Below are positions 6,657-11,427 of a DNA stretch of 14,307 bases, in pieces. Both the position numbers and the translations under genes were made by a program. Under the pieces are notes generated by a model. The model was not told where the DNA came from. It saw only the letters and a program-made list of their open reading frames with translations, and searched no databases. The first letter of the stretch is position 1. Each line of letters begins with the position of its first letter. Source of the DNA: CAZLPY01 sp964561525 (GTDB taxonomy: Bacteria > Patescibacteriota > UBA1384 > CAJBMM01); NCBI GenBank assembly GCA_964561525.1, contig CAZLPY010000020.1, positions 1-14,307 of the forward strand, in the 5' to 3' direction.

Positions 6657-6694
6657 ATAAAAAAGCGGGTCGAGGAATTTTCCTCGCCCGCTTT
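6657..6694 (-). terminator. Intrinsic terminator of the minus-strand gene
   Basis: AAAGCGGG (6662-6669) and CGAGGA (6671-6676) pair with TCCTCG (6681-6686) and CCCGCTTT (6687-6694) around an ATTT loop with one bulged T. Read on the minus strand it ends in a run of T (6664 downward), 10 bp after that gene's stop. Confidence 0.88.
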
Positions 6695-6703
6695 GTATTG
6701 CGG

Positions 6704-7438
6704 TTAATGACCGGGTTCTTTCGGGAAGTACCGGACCTTCCATTCGGGCTTTGTAATGGCGGGATTATGGTACTGCCCTTCATCGTTTAGCGCTTCAGCG
6801 TAAGCTTTGAAGTTAAGGGTCCATGCGGCGAACCGTGGCCATCCGTTACTGTCCATGATCTTGGCCACCTTGATCTGCCCGGCCCCTTCGGGTTCCATTG
6901 GCAGTGTGGAGCACAGCACAGATTCACCCCTCCTGACGCCGAGCGTGTCTCGAATCTTAGTCGATCTGGACTCTCGCCAAACGAGACCACCGAGCTGCTG
7001 GTACGTTGTGACCTTGTTCAGCCAGTCAGCGAGCTCAGCGCTTGGAAAGCTGAATTGCATCTGACGTTCGATTTTTACGTTTTGCCACTCGGGGTGCTTG
7101 GTAGCACGAACGGCATCGATCAGTCGAGCCTTGGTAGGGCTCGATAGCTCAAAATACCATGTATTAAAAGCCGTACGCTGCATACGAGCTTCTACATCTA
7201 CGTCTGGATGCCTTAGCGTTATGCAGTACTGAGGCTTTTTGTGATTGGCGTTGCCGAACTCGCCACCGACGATAAGCGGAGTATGGGAATTGAATACGAT
7301 GGAATCAATCATGGTCGTAGGGTCGTTTGCGGATACGAAATCCGACGCACCCGCCGTTACGGGATGCAAGAATAGCACCAGACCATCAAGTGCGCCCCTT
7401 AAAAACCATCCTGTCAGGTTGGAGCTTAGTGTGTACAT
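6704..7438 (-). CDS. Hypothetical protein inserted between rplA and rplJ
   Basis: Unrecognised 244-aa protein on the strand opposite its ribosomal neighbours. The start is taken as the ATG at 7438, which follows GAAGGAG by about 10 nt; a longer version beginning at 7504 would start just before the predicted promoter's -10 box and is rejected. The N-terminus has a mildly hydrophobic stretch ('WFLRGALDGLVLFLHP', residues 11-26). The remainder looks globular and mixed alpha/beta with many Trp and Arg residues, such as 'EWQNVKIERQMQFSF' and 'WRESRSTKIRDTLGV'. It ends 'WKVRYFPKEPGH'. I see no catalytic motif. It is a one-gene unit with its own promoter and terminator, breaking up the rplA-rplJ-rplL order that is contiguous in most bacteria. 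Confidence 0.75.
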   Translation of the reverse strand: MYTLSSNLTGWFLRGALDGLVLFLHPVTAGASDFVSANDPTTMIDSIVFNSHTPLIVGGEFGNANHKKPQYCITLRHPDVDVEARMQRTAFNTWYFELSSPTKARLIDAVRATKHPEWQNVKIERQMQFSFPSAELADWLNKVTTYQQLGGLVWRESRSTKIRDTLGVRRGESVLCSTLPMEPEGAGQIKVAKIMDSNGWPRFAAWTLNFKAYAEALNDEGQYHNPAITKPEWKVRYFPKEPGH

Positions 7439-7494
7439 GAGCGTGGTTCTCCTTCGTGATGGGAATGTATAGGTCCTTCGAGATCGAATAGTAT

Positions 7495-7523
7495 AATGTA
7501 TCATTGATTACGGCTTTTGTCAA
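7495..7523 (-). promoter_or_regulatory. Minus-strand promoter for the inserted gene
   Basis: On the minus strand TTGACA (7523-7518) is followed after 17 bp by TACATT (7500-7495). The -35 is a perfect match and the -10 is 4/6. It is back to back with the rplJ promoter, 11 bp away. Confidence 0.65.
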
Positions 7524-7534
7524 TGAAAATGGTG

Positions 7535-7563
7535 TTGACGCTTTGCAGTGGATGTGCTATTAT
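7535..7563 (+). promoter_or_regulatory. Promoter of the rplJ-rplL operon
   Basis: TTGACG (7535-7540), 17-bp spacer, TATTAT (7558-7563). The predicted start near 7570 coincides with the first bases of the L10 leader. The -10 and its flanks (TGTGCTATTATT) are nearly identical to those of the promoter at 11309-11337. Confidence 0.8.
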
Positions 7564-7665
7564 TCACCTAGATTCCAAAGATAGTAGGTAGCTGTAAAGC
7601 CCCACTTCGTTAAAACTTCGAGGGGCAAGCGTTAATTTCCACTAGCCAGCACAAGGAAGCTTTAG

Positions 7666-7690
7666 CCTTCCGAAGCCTTGGCGAAGGAGG
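7666..7690 (-). repeat. Dispersed palindromic repeat R3, inside the L10 leader
   Basis: 25-bp copy (starting CCTTCCGAAGCC, ending GGCGAAGGAGG), 2 differences from the copy inside rplA. It directly abuts the CCTACCGAGG strand of the L10 binding site and would form a side hairpin within the leader RNA. Confidence 0.78.
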
Positions 7691-7724
7691 CCTACCGAGG
7701 AGCAAATTAGACTTGGTCTATAAT

Positions 7725-7758
7725 GCTGCTATTAACTTTGGAGTTATGCGGCTTTTTT
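7725..7758 (+). terminator. Attenuator hairpin of the rplJ leader
   Basis: GCTGC (7725-7729) pairs with GCGGC (7748-7752), with inner AACT/AGTT and AT/AT pairs and two bulged T. It is followed by TTTTTT at 7753-7758. It lies ahead of rplJ, so it acts within the leader and not at the end of a gene. Confidence 0.72.
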
Positions 7759-7773
7759 AATGCCGTCGCAGAA

Positions 7774-7837
7774 AATTTTTAATTTCTAATTTTTAAAAAT
7801 TAAGAATTAAGAACTAAAAATTACTCCTGAAAGGAGT
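7774..7837. repeat. 7-bp tandem array (AATTTTT / AAAAATT) and ribosome-site hairpin before rplJ
   Basis: Seven 7-bp units in register: AATTTTT, AATTTCT, AATTTTT (7774-7794), then the complementary AAAAATT, AAGAATT, AAGAACT, AAAAATT (7795-7822). Together they form an AT-only fold-back. Immediately after, ACTCCT (7823-7828) pairs perfectly with AGGAGT (7832-7837), burying the rplJ Shine-Dalgarno in a 3-nt-loop hairpin. Confidence 0.65.
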
Positions 7838-7841
7838 TGTG

Positions 7842-8363
7842 GTGGCCAAGACACGAGAACAAAAAGAACAATTGCTAAGCAGCTTAGAGGACAAACTCTC
7901 TCGAGCCAAGTTGGCAGTGCTGGTGAAATACCAAGGTTTGAAGGTCAAGGATTCGGAGACGCTGCGAGCAGCATTACGTGCCGCTTCAATTGACATGGTA
8001 GTGCCCAAAAATTCCGTAGCCAAAATTGCTTTAAGCAAAGCTGGCATTGAAGTGACGGGTGATGCCTTTGACCAGCCCCTAGCCCTGGTATTTGGCTACG
8101 AGGATGAAGTGCGCCCAGCCAAGGAGCTGGTACTTTTTGGCAAAAGCTTTGAGGCCTTAGAGATTTTGGGTGGCATCCTAGACAAAACGATGGTTGATGC
8201 GAGCGTGGTTAAGCGTCTGGCCAGCTTGCCAAGCCGTGAAGAATTGATGGCCAAAATGGCCGGCAGCCTTAGCGCCCCTGCAAGAGGATTGGCCACCTCC
8301 ATCAATGGAGTTGCCAGGGCCTTAGCGCAGGCGGTATCGCAAGTGGCGCAGCAAAAATCATAA
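7842..8363 (+). CDS. rplJ: Ribosomal protein L10
   Basis: Base of the L7/L12 stalk; binds 23S rRNA and carries L12 dimers on its C-terminal helix. The 173-aa product has the usual opening 'AKTREQKEQLLSSLEDKL', the RNA-binding stretch 'YQGLKVKDSETLRAALR' and 'VPKNSVAKIALSKAG', and an Ala/Gln-rich C-terminal helix for L12 binding. Two adjacent GTG codons lie at 7839 and 7842. The second is chosen because AAGGAG (7831-7836) is 5 nt from it but only 2 nt from the first. The Shine-Dalgarno is inside a small hairpin. It is cotranscribed with rplL, 34 bp downstream, and controlled by the L10 leader. Confidence 0.96.
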   Translation: MAKTREQKEQLLSSLEDKLSRAKLAVLVKYQGLKVKDSETLRAALRAASIDMVVPKNSVAKIALSKAGIEVTGDAFDQPLALVFGYEDEVRPAKELVLFGKSFEALEILGGILDKTMVDASVVKRLASLPSREELMAKMAGSLSAPARGLATSINGVARALAQAVSQVAQQKS

Positions 8364-8397
8364 ATTATCAATCACAAATAATAAACGAGGAGAAGTA

Positions 8398-8793
8398 ATG
8401 GCAGAAGATAACAAAAAAGTGACCGAGATCGTAGAAGCACTCGAAAAGATGAGCTTGCTTGAAGCATCTGAATTGGTCAAAGCAATTGAGGAGAAGTTTG
8501 GCGTTTCAGCCGCTGCGCCCATGATGATGGCCGGAGCTGCTCCAGCCGCCGGAGCTGCAGCCGAAGAGGTAGAGGAAAAGACTAACTTTACGGTGCATTT
8601 GGCCGCGAGCGGTGATCAAAAGATCAACGTTATTAAGGCAGTACGTGAAGTGCGACCCGATTTAGGCTTGAAAGAGGCTAAGGATTTGGTGGACGCAGCT
8701 CCCAAGGATGTGTTGCTTAACGCACCAAAAGCTGATGCTGAGGCTGCCAAGGCCAAGCTTGAAGGCGCTGGCGCTACCGTTGAGCTCAAATAA
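8398..8793 (+). CDS. rplL: Ribosomal protein L7/L12
   Basis: Stalk protein that recruits translation GTPases. Length 131 aa, close to the usual 120-130. The N-terminal dimerisation and L10-binding domain ('VTEIVEALEKMSLLEASELV') is followed by an Ala/Met/Gly hinge at about residues 38-56. The C-terminal domain carries the conserved factor-binding surface 'INVIKAVREVRPDLGLKEAK' and 'LVDAAPKDVL'. ATG 8398 follows a strong GAGGAG. It is the last gene of the rplJ operon: a 9-bp repeat array starts on the base after its stop, followed by a terminator. Confidence 0.97.
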   Translation: MAEDNKKVTEIVEALEKMSLLEASELVKAIEEKFGVSAAAPMMMAGAAPAAGAAAEEVEEKTNFTVHLAASGDQKINVIKAVREVRPDLGLKEAKDLVDAAPKDVLLNAPKADAEAAKAKLEGAGATVELK

Positions 8794-8829
8794 GACCAAT
8801 TGGTCCTATTCGACTTATTAGACTAATTT
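8794..8829. repeat. Degenerate 9-bp tandem array, copy S3
   Basis: Four units in register: GACCAATTG (8794-8802), GTCCTATTC (8803-8811), GACTTATTA (8812-8820) and GACTAATTT (8821-8829). It fills the space between the rplL stop and the terminator. Confidence 0.72.
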
Positions 8830-8830
8830 G

Positions 8831-8861
8831 GTAAAAATGGGCTTAAGCGGCCCATTTTTAC
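8831..8861 (+). terminator. Terminator of the rplJ-rplL operon
   Basis: A perfect 12-bp stem pairs GTAAAAATGGGC (8831-8842) with 8850-8861, around a 7-nt loop. The T-run is inside the right arm (8855-8859). Confidence 0.78.
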
Positions 8862-8871
8862 GTGAGGAAGA

Positions 8872-8988
8872 ATGAAACCAGGTCAATTCACAATCGAAGC
8901 TACTGACGGCACAGCCCGAGCCCTCCTACGCCAAGGCTACGGAAGGACAGCGAGCAAGTTTGCTGTGGACTCGAGGGCTGTGTCATGA
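8872..8988 (+). CDS. 38-codon ORF repeating the tgt N-terminus, overlapping the tgt start
   Basis: ATG 8872 has a ribosome site (GAGG 8864-8867). Its first 17 residues, MKPGQFTIEATDGTARA, match the start of Tgt, MKNGSFVIEAKEGNARA, at 11 of 17 positions. At DNA level I count 29 of 51 identical, with many differences at third codon positions. After that the frame runs into dispersed repeat R4 ('LLRQGYGRTASKF') and stops at TGA 8986-8988, which overlaps the tgt ATG (8985-8987) as ATGA. It looks like a duplicated or original tgt start, cut off from the gene by a repeat insertion. It may now act as a short leader peptide coupled to tgt translation. It could also be a non-functional remnant. Confidence 0.5.
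   Translation: MKPGQFTIEATDGTARALLRQGYGRTASKFAVDSRAVS
8910..8982 (+). repeat. Dispersed palindromic repeat R4 with flanking inverted arms
   Basis: The 25-bp core (8922-8946, starting CCTCCTACGCC, ending CTACGGAAGG) matches R3 with 2 differences in reverse orientation. It sits inside a larger inverted repeat: CACAGCCC (8910-8917) with GGGCTGTG (8975-8982). The whole element lies between the two tgt-like starts. Confidence 0.7.
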
Positions 8989-10292
8989 AAAATGGCTCGT
9001 TTGTTATTGAAGCAAAAGAAGGTAATGCTCGCGCTGGTACATTACAAACTGCGCACGGAGTGATTGAAACACCTGCTTTTATGCCGGTTGGTACCAAGGC
9101 CAGCGTCAAATCACTCGATCCGCATATTTTGGAGGATTTGGGAGCTCAAATTGTGCTGGGCAACACCTATCATTTGTATTTAGCCCCGGGCGATCAACGC
9201 ATTCGGGATTTAGGCGGTTTGCATCAATTTATGCAGTGGGATCACCCAATTTTGACCGATTCGGGTGGTTTTCAGGTATTTTCATTGGGCGCAGGAAAAA
9301 AGGACTCGAGTCGGGCATCGCAGGTCGGAGATCGCGAGGAAGAAATCATTCCTGAGGCTCACGTGACTGAGGATGGGGTGGAGTTTCGATCGCACAAAGA
9401 TGGCTCAGATCACTTTTTCACCCCGGAAAAAGCGATGGAGATTCAAGCCAATTTAGGAGCGGATATCATCATGGCTTTTGATGAGTGTCCGCCTTACCCA
9501 AGCACACCAGAGTACTATGGTGAGTCGATGCAACGAACCCACCGCTGGTTGGAGCGCTGTATTGCACGGAAAAAGGAGCTTGAATCTAATTGGTCCAATA
9601 AGGCTAATGGGTCAAATGGGACGCATCCGGCCGATCAGCTGCTGTTTGGCATTGTACAAGGCGGCACCATTCAAGAACTCCGAGAGGAATCAGCTCGTTT
9701 TGTAGCTAGCAAAAATCTACCCGGCATCGCCATTGGCGGTGTGGCAAACGGGAATGAGGCTAAAGCACTGCAAATGCAGCAAGTGCAATGGGCTATGCCG
9801 CACCTGCCTCACTCAGTACCACATTACTTAATGGGCATTGGCACCCCGCTTGATCTGGCCGAATTTGTTAATCTTGGTATCGATATGTTTGATTGTGTCC
9901 TGCCGACACGCTTAGCTCGAAATGGGGCATTTTGGACCACCACCTTGTCATCCCTGCGTAGGCAGGGATCCAGAGTGCGGGCAGACGTGTCAAAACTGGA
10001 TTCCCGCCTCCGCGGGAATGACAGCCATAAGGGAATGCGAGCTCAAATAAAAAATGCTCAGTTTACCGACGACCCAGCTCCTTTGATGCAAACCTGTGCC
10101 TGCTCCACCTGCAGGCGCTTTAGTCGAGCTTACCTTCATCATCTGTTTATGGAAAACGAGCCGCTCGGCATGCAACTGCTCTCAATACACAATCTGCACA
10201 TGCTGCTGGATGAAATGCGCCAAATCCGTGCTCGTATCCAAGCCGGCACCTTTGCATCGTATCTCAAGCAGATACGTACGATCTGGACATAG
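8985..10292 (+). CDS. tgt: Queuine tRNA-ribosyltransferase with repeat-derived insertions
   Basis: Exchanges guanine-34 of tRNAs with GUN anticodons for queuine or its precursor. The 435-aa chain is about 60 longer than usual (~375). Catalytic Asp92 lies in 'DSGGFQVFSL' and nucleophile Asp303 in 'MFDCVLPTR'. Other conserved stretches are 'GIVQGG' (222-227) and 'YLMGIGTPLDL' (281-291). The zinc ligands are Cys371, Cys373, Cys376 and His402, with the same Cys-to-His spacing (26) as E. coli. Extra segments sit at about 103-127, at 201-212 (encoded by a 9-bp repeat array) and at 320-348 (encoded by a palindromic TGTCATTCCC-type repeat); all keep frame and avoid the motifs. Start ATG 8985 has GAGGG 9 nt upstream and overlaps the stop of a short ORF. 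Ends with TAG before palindrome copy C. No queuosine-synthesis genes are in the window. Confidence 0.95.
   Translation: MKNGSFVIEAKEGNARAGTLQTAHGVIETPAFMPVGTKASVKSLDPHILEDLGAQIVLGNTYHLYLAPGDQRIRDLGGLHQFMQWDHPILTDSGGFQVFSLGAGKKDSSRASQVGDREEEIIPEAHVTEDGVEFRSHKDGSDHFFTPEKAMEIQANLGADIIMAFDECPPYPSTPEYYGESMQRTHRWLERCIARKKELESNWSNKANGSNGTHPADQLLFGIVQGGTIQELREESARFVASKNLPGIAIGGVANGNEAKALQMQQVQWAMPHLPHSVPHYLMGIGTPLDLAEFVNLGIDMFDCVLPTRLARNGAFWTTTLSSLRRQGSRVRADVSKLDSRLRGNDSHKGMRAQIKNAQFTDDPAPLMQTCACSTCRRFSRAYLHHLFMENEPLGMQLLSIHNLHMLLDEMRQIRARIQAGTFASYLKQIRTIWT
9585..9620 (+). repeat. Degenerate 9-bp tandem array, copy S4, translated inside tgt
   Basis: Four units in frame with the gene: TCTAATTGG (9585-9593), TCCAATAAG (9594-9602), GCTAATGGG (9603-9611) and TCAAATGGG (9612-9620). 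They encode SNW-SNK-ANG-SNG, a 3-residue repeat just before the 'ADQLLFGIVQGG' strand. Same family as the intergenic arrays S1-S3. Confidence 0.68.
9945..10024. repeat. Palindromic TGTCATTCCC-type repeat pair, translated inside tgt
   Basis: Two 29-nt arms, 9945-9973 (TTGTCATCCC...GGGATCCAG) and 9996-10024 (CTGGATTCCC...GGGAATGACAG), are inverted copies of each other with 5 differences. Each arm is itself a small hairpin, and some of the differences keep the pairing within an arm. Between them are 22 bp. This is the widespread 'ATTCCCGC..GCGGGAAT' repeat type (dRS3-like in Neisseria). Here it is read through in frame as '...SSLRRQGSRV...LDSRLRGNDS...'. Confidence 0.85.
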
Positions 10293-10323
10293 TGCCAATC
10301 TCGAAAATCTTGATCGATCAATG

Positions 10324-10362
10324 TAGCCATTAACAAGTATATGCGCGTTAATGGCTATTTTA
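10324..10362 (+). terminator. Dispersed palindrome copy C (reverse orientation); terminator of tgt
   Basis: TAGCCATTAAC (10325-10335) pairs perfectly with GTTAATGGCTA (10348-10358), followed by TTTT. The centre AAGTATATGCGC is the reverse complement of the centre of copy A, so this copy lies in the opposite orientation; both arms changed together, keeping the pairing. Confidence 0.78.
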
Positions 10363-10406
10363 GTGGCTGAACTTATAGGGAAGAGCATAGAGCGAGGGCG
10401 TCACTA

Positions 10407-10435
10407 TTGACATGTTGTAGTAAATGTGGTAATAT
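10407..10435 (+). promoter_or_regulatory. Promoter of the histidine-phosphatase-like gene
   Basis: TTGACA (10407-10412), 17-bp spacer, TAATAT (10430-10435). Expected transcription start is near 10442, giving a 5' leader of about 150 nt. Confidence 0.82.
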
Positions 10436-10441
10436 TGGGCA

Positions 10442-10590
10442 TTATGATCATGTAATGAGCTTGAATTGAAGCGTGCATGATCGATGGTACTTGTACAATC
10501 TAATCCTGGTGTAGCGCATTGAGCATGATCATTCGTGCTTGGCGTGCTACACCAACGCTCGATATTCTTTGCCTTAAGGAGCAATTGATC
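10442..10590 (+). promoter_or_regulatory. Long structured 5' leader with competing pairings
   Basis: A 9-bp stem pairs TGGTGTAGC (10507-10515) with GCTACACCA (10546-10554). The heptamer GATCATG occurs at 10446-10452 and again at 10587-10593, where it contains the start codon. Its complement CATGATC occurs at 10476-10482 and 10524-10530. The complements can therefore pair either with the leader copy or with the start codon. No known riboswitch class is recognised. Confidence 0.5.
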
Positions 10591-11217
10591 ATGTCAGCAC
10601 TATCATTGCGACCGTTTTATCTCTTCGTGGTGCCCCCCGGCGAGCGGGATAGTAAGCTGCCCCAAGCAGCAGGAGGTGCGAGAAAGGAAAATCAGCCAGC
10701 GGCGAAGACGCCGAGCGACCCAGGACTTTCCCAGAATGGCCTCAATCGTGCTCAGCGACTAGTCGGGCTATACACTGCTCGATTTGCGGCTCCACCGTTA
10801 ATCGTTAGTCATCTGGCAGCAGCTTCCGTACAGACAGCGGCAGCCCTGGTGGGGCAGTACCCTCAGGTGACGTACATTCAATCCAGCCTCCTTGGGATGC
10901 CGCCAGCCGATCGTGAAAAGGCGACTCCGACGAAGCTTCACGAGCTCGCTCTGAAATGCCTGAATCAGATCGCTCTCCTGGCTATTGCGGCCGACGCAAA
11001 GCCTACTTCGGTGGTTGTGGCCTTCACTGATGAGGGGGTAGCCGCCGCATTGCGGCGCATGTCGCAGGTGCAGGATTATCACATACCTCCCATTACTGAA
11101 GCCGAGATCGACGTTGCAGGTCTCGGAGATCGGGCATATATGTACTGTTTTGATCCTGGAGCCCACCGGTTTCAGGAAGTCGAGCTCAACCAGCAACACA
11201 ATGCAGCGTCGCACTGA
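10591..11217 (+). CDS. Histidine-phosphatase-fold-like protein lacking the catalytic histidines
   Basis: The layout follows the histidine phosphatase (phosphoglycerate-mutase-like) superfamily, by eye. A first strand with 'FVVPPGERD' (12-20) stands where 'LVRHGER' is expected. 'DPGLSQNGLNRAQRLVG' (43-59) matches the usual 'DPPLTxxGxxQAxxL'. 'PLIVSHLAAASVQTAAALV' (69-87) matches 'IxSSxLxRAxQTAxxL'. 'SVVVAFTDEGVAAALRRM' (140-157) stands where 'VLVVSHGGxIRxLL' is expected. The RHG arginine and histidine are both proline, and the second histidine is also missing, so it is probably not a phosphatase but a binding or structural relative. Length 208 aa. ATG 10591 follows TAAGGAG (10575-10581) by 9 nt; an in-frame start at 10519 lies within the leader stem. 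It is a single-gene unit with its own promoter and terminator. Confidence 0.68.
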   Translation: MSALSLRPFYLFVVPPGERDSKLPQAAGGARKENQPAAKTPSDPGLSQNGLNRAQRLVGLYTARFAAPPLIVSHLAAASVQTAAALVGQYPQVTYIQSSLLGMPPADREKATPTKLHELALKCLNQIALLAIAADAKPTSVVVAFTDEGVAAALRRMSQVQDYHIPPITEAEIDVAGLGDRAYMYCFDPGAHRFQEVELNQQHNAASH

Positions 11218-11239
11218 TCGCGCTAATCACGCTCGAACG

Positions 11240-11276
11240 AGCCGGTTCACCCAATATGGGGAACCGGCTTATTTTT
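11240..11276 (+). terminator. Intrinsic terminator
   Basis: AGCCGGTTC (11240-11248) pairs with GAACCGGCT (11261-11269), and CCC (11250-11252) with GGG (11258-11260), with one bulged A. TATTTTT follows. Confidence 0.9.
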
Positions 11277-11308
11277 ATGCTCAAATACGCACATTCATCA
11301 CAGACCAC

Positions 11309-11337
11309 TTGACAAATGTTTGCATCTGTGCTATTAT
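11309..11337 (+). promoter_or_regulatory. Promoter of the collagen-like protein unit
   Basis: TTGACA (11309-11314), 17-bp spacer, TATTAT (11332-11337). The bases around the -10 (TGTGCTATTATT) repeat those of the rplJ promoter. Confidence 0.83.
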
Positions 11338-11347
11338 TGACCATCAA

Positions 11348-11411
11348 ACTCATGGGTAACTAAACATGAGTGACCTACCTTAAAAATCAAACTTTAAGCC
11401 CCGACCGGGGC
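11348..11411 (+). promoter_or_regulatory. Two hairpins in the 5' leader of the collagen-like gene
   Basis: ACTCATG (11348-11354) pairs with CATGAGT (11365-11371) near the expected 5' end. GCCCC (11398-11402) pairs with GGGGC (11407-11411) and overlaps the edge of the ribosome site (GGAGAGG 11412-11418). They may protect the message or tune initiation. Confidence 0.45.
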
Positions 11412-11427
11412 GGAGAGGAAGCAGTAC

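Larger units (their letters stand above)
7571..7758 (+). promoter_or_regulatory. Ribosomal protein L10 leader (autoregulatory RNA)
   Basis: Matches the known L10(L12)4 binding element upstream of rplJ. CC-AAAGATA-GTAGG at 7575-7588 faces CCTAC-CGA-GG at 7691-7700, so GTAGG pairs with CCTAC, and the CC and GG pair beyond an internal loop with the conserved AAGA and CGAGG bases. Inside are a GCCCC/GGGGC stem (7599-7603 with 7622-7626) and a dispersed repeat (7666-7690). Binding of L10 to such leaders is known to repress the operon; here the following terminator hairpin suggests control by transcription attenuation. Confidence 0.82.

Noticed and set aside
7439..7504. Longer N-terminus for the minus-strand gene starting at 7504
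   Set aside because: That start lies just before the predicted -10 box (7500-7495), upstream of any expected transcription start; the ATG at 7438 has GAAGGAG in front.
7571..7758. tRNA or small-RNA gene in the spacer before rplJ
   Set aside because: The conserved pairs match the L10 leader, and no tRNA cloverleaf or TTCGAATC-type T-loop could be placed.
4706..8829. 9-bp arrays as origin-type iterons or CRISPR
   Set aside because: Units are degenerate and contiguous without spacers, located after ordinary genes, with no replication initiator gene or DnaA boxes noticed nearby.
9945..10024. CRISPR array from the repeated TCCC/GGGA units
   Set aside because: Only two units, inverted relative to each other, inside tgt, with no cas genes; it is a palindromic dispersed repeat.
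10798..11214. 138-codon minus-strand open frame
   Set aside because: Fully antisense to the histidine-phosphatase-like gene, which has its own promoter, ribosome site and terminator.
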